A stretch of DNA of 64,000 bases from Magnolia sinica (GCF_029962835.1 NC_080579.1:372001-436000), one strand, 5' to 3'; positions 24,802 to 36,795 are shown, numbered from the stretch's first letter. A program made the numbers and translations. The notes: generated by a model from the sequence alone, not told the origin.

Positions 24802-25017
24802 CTCGCGGTCGTGAATGAGCTAGCCTTCAACCGAGCTTCAGAGAGAGAGAGGGCGTGCGTGGGTAGGGCGTTCGGCAACGGTACGGTGGAGAGACCAGAG
24901 AGGAGAGCGTGAAAGAGAGATTTGAGGGGAAGAGCCTTGCGTGCGTGAAAGACTCGGATCGGACCGCATGGATGGGGGTGAGAATGGAGAGGGAAAGTGA
25001 AAGAGGGGCGCGGATGG
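24802..25017 (-). promoter_or_regulatory. GC-rich gene-start-like island (possible noncoding first exon)
   Basis: Unlike its surroundings this stretch is GC- and CpG-rich. On the minus strand it is pyrimidine-rich with CTCTCTCTCTCT, and it ends in CGCGAG|GTATCT, a good splice donor at 24802/24801. Such composition is typical of a plant 5' UTR exon. It is on the same strand as the helicase exon relic 1.3 kb further along. It is preceded upstream by a MITE at 25025, similar to the arrangement at CAP-D2. No open coding start is convincing. Confidence 0.4.
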
Positions 25018-25024
25018 GGAAATC

Positions 25025-25525
25025 GGATTGCATACTGAGTTACTCAGTAGGCTCTTATCGTACCGAGTAAACTTTGTTAGGCCCACCGTGAATGTATCTT
25101 GTCTATCCACGCCGTCCATCCGTTTTTTCATCTTATTTTAGGAGTTGAGACAAAAATTTAAGCATACCCAAAGATCAAGTGGACCATACCATAGGAAACA
25201 GTTGGAATAATGATTTCCACCGTTGAAAACTTTATAGGGCCCACAGTAATGTTTATTTCTCATCCAACCTGTTCATAAGATCACAAAAACATGGATGAAG
25301 GGAAAACACAAATACAAGCTTGATTCAAAACCTCTGTGGCCCCCACGAAATTTTCAATGGTAGATGTTCAATTCGTACTGTTTCCTGCGTTGTGGTCCAA
25401 TTAAGGTTTGGATGTACTTCATTTTTAGGTTCAAGCCCTAAAAATATCCGGTAAAATGGATGGACGGAGTGGATAAAATACATAAATCACGGTGGACCCC
25501 ACAGAGTCTACTCAGTTAGCTAAGC
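25025..25525. mobile_element. Palindromic MITE (asymmetric-head subfamily)
   Basis: Left end GGATTGCATACTGAGTTACT, followed by CAGTAGGCTCTTATCGTACC and GAGTAAACT. The right end is ACGGTGGACCCCACAGAGTC before TACTCAG. About 500 bp, closely related to the copies at 14.16 and 21.19 kb. Confidence 0.85.
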
Positions 25526-25538
25526 TTAGTGTGTTACT

Positions 25539-26088
25539 GGGTGTTTGGCCCATGGGATGGGATTAAAAAAACGTAATTATTACGTATGGCAGGGACTGTT
25601 CCCTGTTACCACGGGATAAGCTTAATTACATGCTATATGGTGGTACTTTGAATGGATATACCCATTATCATTTGAAACTATTGAGAATAATACACGTGTG
25701 TTATATCCAAATTGTTTTTCTCTTTTGTAACCTCATTTTATGGCATGGGCCTAAAAAGGCAGCAGATCCAAAACTTATATGGCCTCAAAGAAGTTTTCAA
25801 GAGTAGGTATTCAATCCCCGCTGCTTTCTATGGTGGGGTCCATTTAACCTTTAGATATCGGATTTTTGGCCCATCCTCTAAAATGATCTCAAAAATGGAT
25901 GGATGATGTGGATATAGCCCACACATCATGGTGGGACCTACACAACTTGCTAATAGTGAATGAAATTGGCACGAGACCCAATGCAATTCCATCTCATCTA
26001 ATTCCAAGCTTTTCTATTCTTCCCAGTGGAATTGGCACGGACCAAATGCAATTACCTAATCCCATCTAATACCATGCGCGAACGGGGC
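25539..26088. mobile_element. Long-TIR foldback element, complete copy
   Basis: The left end is GGGTGTTTGGCCCATGGGAT. The right end, inverted, is GTGCCCCGTTCGCGCATGGT, then ATTAGATGGGATTAGG. The inner part (about 25690-25945) is palindromic-family sequence ending in CACACATCATGGTGGGACC. The right arm is closely similar, inverted, to the left arm of the element starting at 27529, and that similarity continues through the palindromic-family part. The two parts are therefore one element rather than a nested pair. Confidence 0.7.
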
Positions 26089-26095
26089 ACGATAG

Positions 26096-26543
26096 GTCAC
26101 TAAGTTACGTGGGCCCCACTATGATGTATTTGTTATATCTACACCGTTCATCCATTTTGAGATATCATTTTAAGTCATGAGCTAAAGAATGAGATGGATA
26201 AAAATATGTAGTGGAGCCCACCACATAAAGCAGTGGGGAGAGTAATTCCCACCGTTAAAACTATCCTAAGGCCCACCGTAATGTTTATTTGAAATACAAC
26301 CTGTTCAAAAGTTTAAAAATACATGAAATAAGGGAAAATACAAATATCACGATCTAAAACTTTTGTGGCCTTTAGAAGTTTTTAATGGTGGCGCTTCAAT
26401 CCCCACTTTGTTTTCTATGTTGGGTCCATTGGAGCTTTGGATTTAACTCATTCTTTAGATATTGCCCTAAAAGGATCTCTCCAAATGAATGGAAGGTGTG
26501 GATATAAACCATACATCATGGTGGGGCCTATGGAATTTCTTGA
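26096..26543. mobile_element. Palindromic MITE
   Basis: Ends GTCACTAAGTTACGTGGGCC and, inverted at right, GTCAAGAAATTCCATAGGCC, with the usual CTACACCGTTCATCC core inside the left half and its inverse in the right half. Confidence 0.75.
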
Positions 26544-26582
26544 CATCACTTGATGCTAGTCTGCTACTCCGACACCACCAGC

Positions 26583-27027
26583 TGGCTGGTGGTCGGTGCT
26601 CCATGGGCCCCACCATGATGTATGTATTTCATCCATTATGTTCTTCCATTTTTAAAGATCATTTTTAAGGATTTATTACAAAAATGAGATGTATGTAAAT
26701 CTCAGGTGGACCACACCACGTGAAAATAATAGTGATTAGATATCCATCATTAAAATCCTCTTGAGGCTCACCGTACTGTTTATTTGACATCTACTCTTAT
26801 TATTAGGTCATACAGGCCTAGATGAAGGGGAAAAACAAAAATCATCTCGATCAAAAACTTTGATGGCCCCTAAAATGTTTTTAACGGTTGACGCTCATTC
26901 CAAAATGTTTTTAAAACATTCATAATCATATATTGGGCTTGCCTAAATGTGATTCACATATCCAACCCACTCATTAGGTTAAACACATAAATCATGGTGG
27001 GGCCCACAGAGCACCAACCACTAGCCA
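26583..27027. mobile_element. Palindromic MITE
   Basis: Ends TGGCTGGTGGTCGGTGCTCC at left and, inverted, TGGCTAGTGGTTGGTGCTCT at right, followed on both sides by the GGGCCCCACCATGATG core. About 445 bp. No matching target duplication seen. Confidence 0.8.
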
Positions 27028-27049
27028 ATGGTTGGTGTAAGGGGACGTA

Positions 27050-27520
27050 GCCAATCCGTTCCCCTTATTTGTGGTGTGGTCCATTTAATCTTTAGATATG
27101 ATTCATTTTGGGGATAATTCCCTAAAATGATCTCGAAAAATGGATGAACGGTGTGGGTTGATCGCAAATTTTTGGTAAATCCAAAACTCAAGTGGACCAT
27201 GCCACACGAAACAGTGTGGAATAATGATTTCCACCGTTGATACCTTCCTTGGGCCCACAGTAATGTTTATTTGTCATCCAACCTGTTCATAATATCAAAA
27301 AGATATGAATGAAAAGAAAACACAAAGATCGACCTGATCCAAAACTTCTATGGCCTCCAAGAATTTTTCAATGGTAGAGGTTCAATCACATTATTTCCTA
27401 TGGTGTGGTCCACTTGAGCTTTGGATATGCTTCCTTTTTGTTCTTTAGACCTCAAATTACCTGTTAACATGGATGAACGGAGTGGATAAAATCAATAAAT
27501 ATGATTGGCCCAATAGTTGA
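27050..27520. mobile_element. Palindromic MITE remnants, rearranged
   Basis: Carries a right-half piece (27060-27160) and then a nearly complete second piece (27160-27520) of the same family. Phrases include CAAGTGGACCATGCCACACG and TGGATGAACGGAGTGG. It probably represents two partial copies. Confidence 0.6.
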
Positions 27521-27528
27521 ACAACTTA

Positions 27529-27905
27529 GGGGGCGTTTGGCGCATGGTATTAGATGGGATTAGGTGGGAGGGAATTGGATTTGGTCCTATGCCAATTCCA
27601 CTCCACGTTTGGGAAGAATGGAAAAGCTTGGAATTAGATTAGATGAAATTGCAATGGGTCGCGTGCCAATTTCACTCAATGTTAGCAAGTTGTGTAGGTC
27701 TTACCATGATGTGTGGGCTATATCCACACCATCCACTAATTTTTTGAGATAATTTTAGAGCATGGACCAAAAAATCAGGTAAATTTAATGCTCAAGTGGA
27801 CCCCACCAGAAAGCAACGGGGATTGAATACCTACCATTGAAGTTGGCATGGATAAGCCACATACATCAAAGTGGGCTCTACATGAAATTCTTAGCACTAT
27901 CTAAT
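27529..27905. mobile_element. Long-TIR foldback element, left arm only
   Basis: Starts GGGGCGTTTGGCGCATGGTA, then TTAGATGGGATTAGGTGGGA, and continues into the palindromic core (ACCATGATGTGTGGGCTATA). It is the close inverted match of 25.86-26.09 kb and is truncated on the right. Confidence 0.65.
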
Positions 27906-28082
27906 TTTAGCATTCAAAATGTGGGCATTGAAAATAGTGTAGGAATTTTTATTATTTACGCGTGCACTCACACCCACGCACACCACACCCTGGAATTTCA
28001 CTGCTGCAACGGATTCTCGAGCTCATGACTTGGTGTTGAAACTCTTATAAGCCTACCACGGAGGGATAAAGACCCTTTCTCT

Positions 28083-28440
28083 AAGGGCCCGTTTGGCGGG
28101 GTGGATTGGAAGGGATTGAATGGTATTAGGGTGGATGGCATGGATTTCAAGGTAATGATGGTGTTGTCAGTGGATTGTCTTAAGATCCGTGGGATTGCTA
28201 TATCCCGGGATTGCTATATCGAGTTTGATTGGCATGCCCGGCCAATCCTGGCATTAAACCTTCCCATCTCTGCCAATCCCTCGAACCAAACACATCCCAG
28301 GCAAATTGGAATGGATTAGGGTGGATTGTATAGGATTTAAAGGTAATGATGGTGTTGTCAGTGGATTGTCTTAAGATCCATGGGATTGCTATATCCTGGG
28401 ATTAGATCACCCAGTATGTTTGGCATGCCCGTACACAGAC
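28083..28440. repeat. Duplicated ~117-bp unit behind a GGGCCCGTTTGG end
   Basis: Two units, about 28125-28242 and 28315-28431, share ATTAGGGTGGATTG-type heads and GGTAATGATGGTGTTGTCAG, and both end in TTTGGCATGCCCG-like text. A GGGCCCGTTTGGCGGGG end precedes the first. They look like arms of another TTTGG-ended MITE arranged as direct repeats. Confidence 0.65.
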
Positions 28441-28471
28441 CGTTACCGCTGAAAATTCCTTGGGAGCCATA

Positions 28472-31400
28472 TCTGTAAGACCCGTATCCTAGTCCGTTCT
28501 GTTCCGTCGAATCCCGCGATCCTTCCTGTCGAATTTCGGCAACTTGTGACGTATAATCGACGTTGCGATCGACCCTAAGTCGTATGTTGTAGATTTGAAT
28601 CGGTTTAATTCGAGACTTGTACCTTTGCGACCGCACCGTCGTCGCGGTTCTAACGCCGCGTCTCTTGTACCGATCTGATACCCTGGCAGGAAGATGTGAG
28701 CCGGCGTTTATTTCGAAGAAAACGCCCCTCATGTCAAGTACACATCACCTTTCTCCATAAGTAAAGCAACCCATGCTTTTTCTCACCAAAGTCAAACTAC
28801 CTCTCACTTCACCCATCCCTCACCTCACATCACTCACCCATCACACCCATCACCTCTCCTTATCTCTCTCTCTCTCTCTCTTTCTCTTTTCTCACACCAA
28901 TTACAAGCAACCCATAAGCCTCACACGTCCACATTTTTCCAAGGAGAGAAAAAGAGAAGTGAGTAGTGTGGCCCACTTTCCATCCCAAATCTTCCATCTT
29001 AGCCCTTGAATCTTCATCTCCCACCATCAAAGTGAAGCACAAGGAGGCCGGCATTCCAACGGACCGAGAAGATCGACCGGTGGGTGCTTATTAGACTAGA
29101 TTTTTCATGTTTTATGATGGGCAAAGTGAGGCCTACCGAATCAATGGCATGGATCTCACTTTGGACCATTAGGTGTGGCCAATGGCCCACCTTGATGCTC
29201 ATGATCATTCCATGATGGGGCCATTCTCCATGGACCCCATCATGATGTTTATTTTCTTGCATGAATAGGGTCATCTAGACCTTCTATTTTGGTGGAGAAA
29301 GGATCTCCACCGTTGATTTTCAATTTGGTGGACCCATATGCAATGGGACCCACTTGATGTACGATTGGATGCTTGAAATGGAGGGCCCATAGTGCCGGGG
29401 TCCCTCCATCACGCGTGTCCCACTCTCCTTTTTCTCTCTCTCCCTCTCTTTTTATTTATTTATCTTGGTGTGTGATGGAATGGCCATATGGTCCACCTGA
29501 ATGGACCCCACCATGAAGCATGGTTTGGACCCAAATCCATTTGTGGGTGAGGCCATCTTGCATGTGTATGTGATCCACACCACCCCACCATGTGATGGCC
29601 CGCCTAAGCATGGCCCACCCCAATTCACGTGTTATGTCCAGACGTCCAGGGACGTCCCTGGACGTTACTTGAAAACACAAATATTAGCTTTTCCAAAGCT
29701 TATTGGGTGTGCCATTCATGTAGGCCCCACCTTGATGTAAGTGTTCAATTCATGCCGTTCATTCTATTTTCGAGATCATTTTAGGCGTTGAGCCAAAAGA
29801 TGAAACTGATCCAAGCTTCTGGCGGGCCATTCCTTTCAAAATAGTGATCTCACCGTTTAAATTCTCTTTAATTTTTTCTGCGCGCCGAAATATATTCGAT
29901 GTTGGACTTGTTTGGCTTGTCCTGAGCCATGGAATGCAATGAATGGAATGGATTCACTTGATATGGGCCCTATATATGAAAAACCTTTAAAAAAAAGAGA
30001 TTTCAAAAAAAAAATAAAATACATTAAATAGGCAGCAGCACTGCTGCTGCTGCTGACGCCAGGACGCACGGCGTCCTGCATTTGACGCTGAAGGCAGAGA
30101 AGTGGGTCCCATACGTGGGCCCCACCGTGATATGTTTTGCACATCCACACCGTGCATCTGTTGTGTCCCCTGTGGGACAGTAGGCCACCCAAAAATCAGA
30201 CCTATACATGGCTCAGGTGGCCCACATCATATGAAACAGTGTGGATGAACGTCTGCCATTGAAACCCGTTTCTGGGTTCACAGAAGTTTTGGATCAAGAT
30301 GAAATTTGTTTTTACTCTTCATCTAGGTCTGAGTGACCTTATGGACGGATTGGATGCCATATAAGCATTATGGTGGGCCCCACATGGGACCCACAGTGAT
30401 GTATGTGTTCTAGGCCCACCGTCCACTGCTGTGGACGGTGGATTCCACCCAGATATATGTGTTTTACCAAGGTCGTCCAGTGACTGGACGGCCAGTGAGC
30501 CGCACCATGATTTATGTGTTTATCCACACCGTCCACACCTGGACGGTGGGACCCACCATGATGCATGTGTTGCATCCAAACCGTCAATCCATTTTGCAAG
30601 CTCATTTTTGAGCATGAGCTAAAGAATGAATCAGATCCATGGTCCATGATGCATGTGTTGCATCCAAGTCACCCAACCACTTGAAAGCTCATTTTAAAGC
30701 CTGAGTTCGAAAAAAAAAAAAAGAAAAAGAGACAGATCTAGGAATAGGTGGACCACATTATAGAAAGTAGTGGGTTTGAAGGCCCACCATTAAGAACCTT
30801 GGTCTACTAAGTTTGGGACCATATATGATATTGGTTTTTCCTTTTAATTCAGGTATGTGAGGCCTTATAATTAGATTGGATGATGAATAAATATTAGGGT
30901 GGGCCTTAGAAATTTAGTGTGGAAATCATTACCACTACTTGTATTTGAGTGTGGCCCATTGGATATGCATATGGCCCATGCGATGTGGCCCACCTGTCAT
31001 ATTTAAGGCCCATTTGAGGAGGCCCACCTTGATATTTATAAGGCCCATTTGAGGAGGCCCACCTTGATGTATTTGTGGCCTGTTGTTGAGGCCCATCCTA
31101 ATATATGCGAGGCCCACTGTGATGTATTCAAAGGCCCATGGGATATGGCCCATTGCAATGTACATAAGGCTCGTTGGTGGGGGCCCATTAATGCGGCCCA
31201 TTTGATGAATGTAAGGCCCATGTGATATGGCCCATTTGATGTATCTAAGGCCCATGGGTCGAGGCCCAACGGGATGTCCTTAGGGTCCATTGCAATGTGT
31301 GATTCCCTATGGTTTGTGTAAATATTTTATGGTGGGCCATGCCTTGGGAGCAATGTTGGTTTGATGTCCACATTATAAGTACAATGTTGGTTAAATGTCC

Positions 31401-32686
31401 GCATTGTAACTCTCCTTAAGGCCCATTGATAGGCCCATACTTGTTGATAGTTCATAACATGCTTAGTGCACTTTCATGATTCATGCCCATATGCATCATA
31501 TGTATGCTTGAGATGAGGAATGTTTGATCATAGCATAAGCCGTTGGGCTGAGACATTTACGGGACTCCTTATAAGACGGAGTGCCCCACATGATCGCGTG
31601 GTACGCGCGGGATTGCTGCATGATTGTACGGTGTGACTCATGCATCTCGCATATGCGTGACTTGATCACTGCACGCCCTAGCGACATCAGGGCCGTGGCT
31701 CCACAGACACATCGTGGATGGCCGTATCAAATATCGAAAATACTTGGTTCTAGCACTGTGGGCACTTAGGATGTCCTTGGGTAAAAATCTCAGAACCTTT
31801 TGATACCAGGAGATGCTCCAACGTCTAGACCGAGTGGATACACGAGCACCTGAGTGTCGAATACCAGTAGGCCATGTCTCCCACTATGTCGTGGTCAGTT
31901 GGAAGGGGGTGTGGCCTTATCCACCGAGTGAGGGAGCTATAAGCTAGTGAGTTTGACCACTCGCAAATGAGTCCGCTATCGACGAGCCGGTAGGTATTGG
32001 CAGACTGGTCGGGCGGATAGTGTGGTCTCTTCCACTTGCTGAGCTGTACGGGAGGAGGCAGTCGGTGTGAGGTGTATTAGACCCGGTGATATCCAGAGAG
32101 GAACTGTATTAATATGTATACCTAGCACGCTTGCTTTGCATCTCGCATATGACATTTGGCTACTTAGGCCTCGCATCGCATGGCCTTGGTATGGCCGATA
32201 ACATTCATGCCTTGCATCACATAGCTTTGTTATAGCTGATAGCATTCATGGACTTACCGCATATTTCCGCATTACTCTGATATTATACACTTGGCACTCG
32301 CATTACACACACTTTCACCACCCTCTAAGCTTTCTATAAGCTTATGCACGATAGATGCGTGCAGGTGGCGTTAGGTTGCAGCAGCGTTGAGCTTGGAGCG
32401 TGCAGCCGAGCTTCTGGAGTTTCTTTTACTATATTGTATTTCCCTTTCATACGCATTGTACTTAAAGTCTTTGATTTAGTGGATATGTGGTGATGTTGTT
32501 TTGTGACTTGGTCATGCTCCATTACAAAAAAATTCATACTGAAAATCCTCCTTGTAGGATCCCAGGATTGGAATTTGGCGTATAAGCGCCGGGAGTCGAG
32601 AATGGGGCACTATGGAGACTGTAGGTGCCGGATTTGGCGATTAAAAATTTTGTGAGCCCGTTTTCTGAGTTTGGGGTGTGACAATG
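28472..32686 (+). mobile_element. Gypsy-type long LTR, apparently solo (fossil)
   Basis: Starts TGTAAGACCCGTATCCTAGT and ends TTTGGGGTGTGACA, the end signature I associate with Tekay/Del-type Gypsy LTRs. It is about 4.2 kb, GC-rich near its start. No gag or pol is seen on either side, so it behaves as a solo LTR. A second, partial copy of its first ~1.7 kb lies at 34.7-36.4 kb in the same orientation. Five-base flanks do not match convincingly, so exact ends are provisional. Family assignment is from end motifs and length. Confidence 0.6.
30952..31290 (+). repeat. Degenerate ~36-bp minisatellite inside the Gypsy LTR
   Basis: About nine to ten diverged tandem units built on AGGCCCATTTGATGTGGCCC plus a TTGATGTATNTA-like part. 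Units vary in length by several bases. It lies within the LTR at 28.5-32.7 kb. Confidence 0.75.
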
Positions 32687-33190
32687 GGTGTGATGGGATA
32701 TGTGTCGTACATTGATTAATTCACCTAAGTGGAGTGGAGAGGGGTTTCCTTAAAACTTTCATAATCATACATTGGGCCTGCCTGAATGTGATTCACATAT
32801 CTAACCCACTCATTATGTGTGTCCCACTTGGATGAGGGGTCGAACCCAGTTTCAGCTGCTTTCAAAACTCATGTGGGCCCCACCAAGTGCTTTTATATTT
32901 TTTTAGATGTCTTCACATAGTTTTAGATGGTATGACCCACCTAAGTTTCGTATACGGATGATTTTTGAGATATCTCATAACCTAAAGGGGACACATCAAA
33001 TGCATGGTGTTGATGTTCGACACGCATCATGATGGGCCCCAAAAACTTACTAACATCAATTCTTAGGTTCTCACAAGGTCAATAAGTTTGGTCACAATTC
33101 TGACCAGAATATTTGGCCCATTTTACATGTCCGGTCCATTCACTCTATTTTACTAATCGATACCCTCAATTTGATTAGTTACTCACCGCG
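32687..33190. other. Intergenic stretch with shared repeat phrase
   Basis: No gene. The phrase around 32760-32820 (CATTGGGCCTGCCTGAATGT, then GATTCACATAT) recurs at 26.93-26.99 kb, so a dispersed repeat is present. The rest is unassigned. Confidence 0.45.
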
Positions 33191-33460
33191 ATCAGGCTAT
33201 ATTTTTTTCACATATAAATTTCAATTTTCATTTAAAAAAAACAATATTTTTTACGCTTAATTTTTCTTTGAAAGCTTTTAATAAAATATCATTTTTATTA
33301 TAAAATATTTCAAAAAAATTAAAATATAAATTCGATTTTTTTTTTTCAAAATCTCAAAAATTTTCTCAAATTTTAATTTATTTCCCAAAATTCCCAAAAT
33401 GCCGATTTTTTTCTTCAAAAGCATCATTTTGTTTTCAACTTTTCAATTTTATTTTTTAAA

Positions 33461-33552
<92 letters not shown>

Positions 33553-34155
33553 AATCTCAATGTTTTTATAAATAACTTTTTTCAAAATTTCAAAATTTTA
33601 ACATTTTCAATTATTTTTTAAAATCACAATTTTTTTCAACTTCTTTATTTTTCATTTCACAATGTTTGTTTTTTGTTAAAATATTGATTCTTTAATATCG
33701 TTTAATTTTAAAATTTTCAATTCTTTCTAACTTCATCATTTTTTAAAGCATTTTTTTCGAACTTGTCAATTTTTATTGAACTTCTCAATTTTATTTTATT
33801 TTTCAAAATACAAACTCTCATTTTCTTTTTCAAAATATTTTCATTTTTCAACATTGTCAAAATTTTCACATTTTTTAAAAATCTTTTTAATTTTCTTTTT
33901 CAGGATATTATTTTTTTCTCGAAATCAAATTCTTTTTTTCAAAATTATAACTTTATTCCAAATTCTTTTTTTTTTCCCCCACAAAATAGATTTTTATTAA
34001 ATCACGATTTTTATTTTTTCAAAATCTCATTTTTTTCACATTGTTAATTTTTTTTAACTTCTCAATATTCTTTTTCATGTCATATTACAAATCATTTAAA
34101 TATTAGTTTTAAATTTTTTAAAAATAATAATTTCCACTCATTTGATATAAAAACA

Positions 34156-34227
<72 letters not shown>

Positions 34228-34370
34228 CATTCAATCAATTGTTAAAAAATAATCTTAGATACAAATATGTACAATTAAACCACCAAAATTTTATTAAAAA
34301 ACAATTATTAGACTAAAAAAAACTTAATTTTCCACCATATTCTTAGAAAAATGAAAAAAAAAATAATGTT
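33190..34370. repeat. AT-rich low-complexity tract with two (AT)n arrays
   Basis: About 1.2 kb made largely of oligo-T/oligo-A phrases such as TTTTTCAAAATCTCAA, strongly T-rich on the plus strand. Perfect (AT)n arrays lie at about 33466-33547 and 34159-34225. Apparent open frames here are by-products of low complexity. Confidence 0.9.
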
Positions 34371-34379
34371 TTGAGGCAA

Positions 34380-34550
34380 AAGTCCTTTTACGACAGACCA
34401 TGATCCGTCACAAAGCCAACTAAAAAGCGTCGTCATTTGATATTTTGGGCGGGAATTTGCGACTAATTATATTCGTCGCAAAATCAAAATTTGCGACGGA
34501 TTTAGTCCATCGTAAATACGTCGTAAATCAGATTTATGATATAACTTGAC
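34380..34550. mobile_element. CACTA-like subterminal repeat region
   Basis: Contains inverted and direct repeats of a GCGACGGATTTAGTCC / CGTCGCAAA-type motif (for example TTTGCGACGGATTTAGTCC and ATTCGTCGCAAAAT). Such clusters are typical of subterminal transposase-binding arrays of plant CACTA elements. No terminal CACTA was identified. Confidence 0.5.
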
Positions 34551-34707
34551 TCAATTTTGGGATATCTTTTAGGTTATACTTATCAGTGCATTTGGTATGG
34601 ATAGCTGATTGTGAATTAGACTTGAGTTTTTGGACTAAGTGGAGACGAGTCAAGTCAAGTCAAGTCAAACTGACCTAGTGTGTAAATGAGTCATTGTGTG
34701 TCTCAAA

Positions 34708-35186
34708 AACTATAAGACCCATATCCTAGTCCATACCGTTCTGTAGGCTTCCGCGGTCCTCCCAGTCGAATTTCGGCAACCCTTGATCTGTATCTGACGT
34801 TTGTACGCGATCCTAAGCCGAGACCTGTATACCGAAGTTGGCTTAACTCGAAACTTGTACCCTAGTTACCGCGCCGTCGCCGTGGTTCCATCACCGCGAC
34901 TCGCACACTGATCTGATACCCGGGTTAGAAGATGTAGGCCCACATTCATTTCGAGGAAAACGTCGCACGTTGTGAATTTCGAGGGAATCTCTACAACATG
35001 TCCTATCAATCAATCAATCAATTAAGTCAAGTACACTCCATACCTCAAGTACAAGCAATCCATCCCTCTTTTTCCTAAGTCAACTCTCTCTCTCCCCCAC
35101 CCATCCCTCTTTTACAAAATTTCAAACCAAACCTTACCTATCCATCTCCTTTCCTTACAACTCCATCCATCCCATATCATCCCATC

Positions 35187-35230
<44 letters not shown>

Positions 35231-36403
35231 CCAAACCTCCCATGAGAGCTCCAACGTCCAAGCTCCTCTCTCCCAAATGCTAAGTGTGGCCCACCTTCTC
35301 ATCTCCCATTTCAACCTTCCAATCACCATCAACCTCCATCAAAAGTGAAGGCAATGAGTATACAAGTCCAAGGAGCTAAAGAAAGAGTGATATAGGTGGG
35401 TGATCCACCGTTGATTTCAAATTTTAGGGCCCACTTGTTATGGGACCCATATTGATGTATGCATTGTAGAGAGGGGCCCATAGTGGCGGGGTCCCTCTAT
35501 CTCATCGTTTCTCTCTCTCATCTCTCTCTCTCTCTTGTATGGATGATGGTGTGTTCGTGTGTGTCCCACCACGAAGTATATATTTTATCCATGCCATCTA
35601 CCTTGTGGGACCCACCTAATGGATCCGTTGGATAGAAAAACACAAATATCTGCTCTTCTTGAGCTGGTGGGTTCCACACGTGGGACCCATTTGATAATGG
35701 ATTAACTAGTGGCCGTTGCCATGTGGGCCCCACTATATTTGAGGTATGCGTTTTATCCCCACCATCCATCAGGGATGGTGGGATTTCTCGATGGAAATTC
35801 GTCTAGCACGCTGGACTATCTGGTTTAAATATATATATGTGTGTGTGTGAGAGAGAGAGAGAGAGAGGAGGGCCACACGTGTGACCCACCCTCCTAGATG
35901 GAGCAGTTGGGGCCCTTGACATCAGCATTTGTGGTCCATATATTATACACACACACACACACATACACACATACACGTGTGTGTGTTACAATTGGGCACT
36001 CCTACATGGGACCCACCTTTGATATGAATCCTCACCATCTAGAGGTCTGGACGGTGAGGATCCAGCATGTTGCCACCGTGCAGTATATATAATATATAAT
36101 ATTAGTGATATTATATGGGTGGGCCACTGCTACGTGGAACCCACCCAATGTATGTACTGCATGTGGGAGTAAACCACGTCGTCCATCTACCTGGTGGGAC
36201 CCACCGTCAGGGGTCTCATGAGGTGTAAAGGTCCACGTGTGGACCACACGTGATGCATGGGTTTTATCCACACGGCTGGGACGGTAGGCCCTTTTGCATT
36301 TGGTGACTGGCCCCACCCTTTGATGCATGTGTTGCACCCAACCAATCACATTAGAGTTCAAATCTTCAAAAATGAGACCTAGACTTGAGAAGACCATGGT
36401 GCT
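34708..36403 (+). mobile_element. Second, partial copy of the Gypsy-type LTR (fossil)
   Basis: Starts TATAAGACCCATATCCTAGT and follows the start of the 28.47-kb LTR: TCGAATTTCGGCAAC, GATCTGATACCC, a CT-rich tract at about 35190-35225, and GGCCCATAGTGGCGGGGTCC. The similarity fades at about 36.4 kb. Same orientation as the first copy, 6.2 kb apart. It also contains TG/CA and GA microsatellites around 35830-35985. Confidence 0.6.
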
Positions 36404-36414
36404 ATTACAAGAAG

Positions 36415-36795
36415 CGGATTAGGTGCGCCCTGGCCTCACGTAAGACAGTGTGCCCCTTACCACTACATCCAAGCCATCCATTTGTTTTGCCATCATTTTA
36501 TGGCATGAGCCAAAAAAATGAAATAGATCTAAATCTCAAGTGGACCTGCTATAGGAATTAGTGGTGATTGAACGCCTCACCATTTAAAACTTTATAGGGC
36601 CCATTGTAACGTTTATTTGCCATCCAAATTGTTGAGGTCAGGCTTAAATCCAAAACTTGTCCCACATTACTTTCTATGGTAAGGTCCATCTGACATTTGA
36701 ATATGTTTCATTTTCGGACTCTTGCTTTTAAATGATCTAGAAAAATGATGGACGACATAGATATAGAATACATACAAGGTGGGCCCCATGGTAAG
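36415..36795. mobile_element. Palindromic MITE
   Basis: Left end GGTGCGCCCTGGCCTCACGT; internal phrases GGCATGAGCCAAAAAAATG and CATAGATATAGAATACATAC; right end AGGTGGGCCCCATGG. It abuts the end of the partial Gypsy LTR. Confidence 0.65.

Noticed and set aside
30935-31290. Open frames coding Gly/His/Met-rich repeats in the minisatellite
   Set aside because: The periodic peptide simply mirrors the ~36-bp DNA repeat within an LTR.
33763-34047. Overlapping open frames coding Phe/Lys-rich peptides in the AT tract
   Set aside because: Pure consequence of T-rich low complexity; no codon structure or similarity.
34380-34550. Inverted GCGACGG motifs as a regulatory operator or CRISPR-like array
   Set aside because: Spacing is irregular and the motif fits CACTA subterminal repeats in a plant genome.
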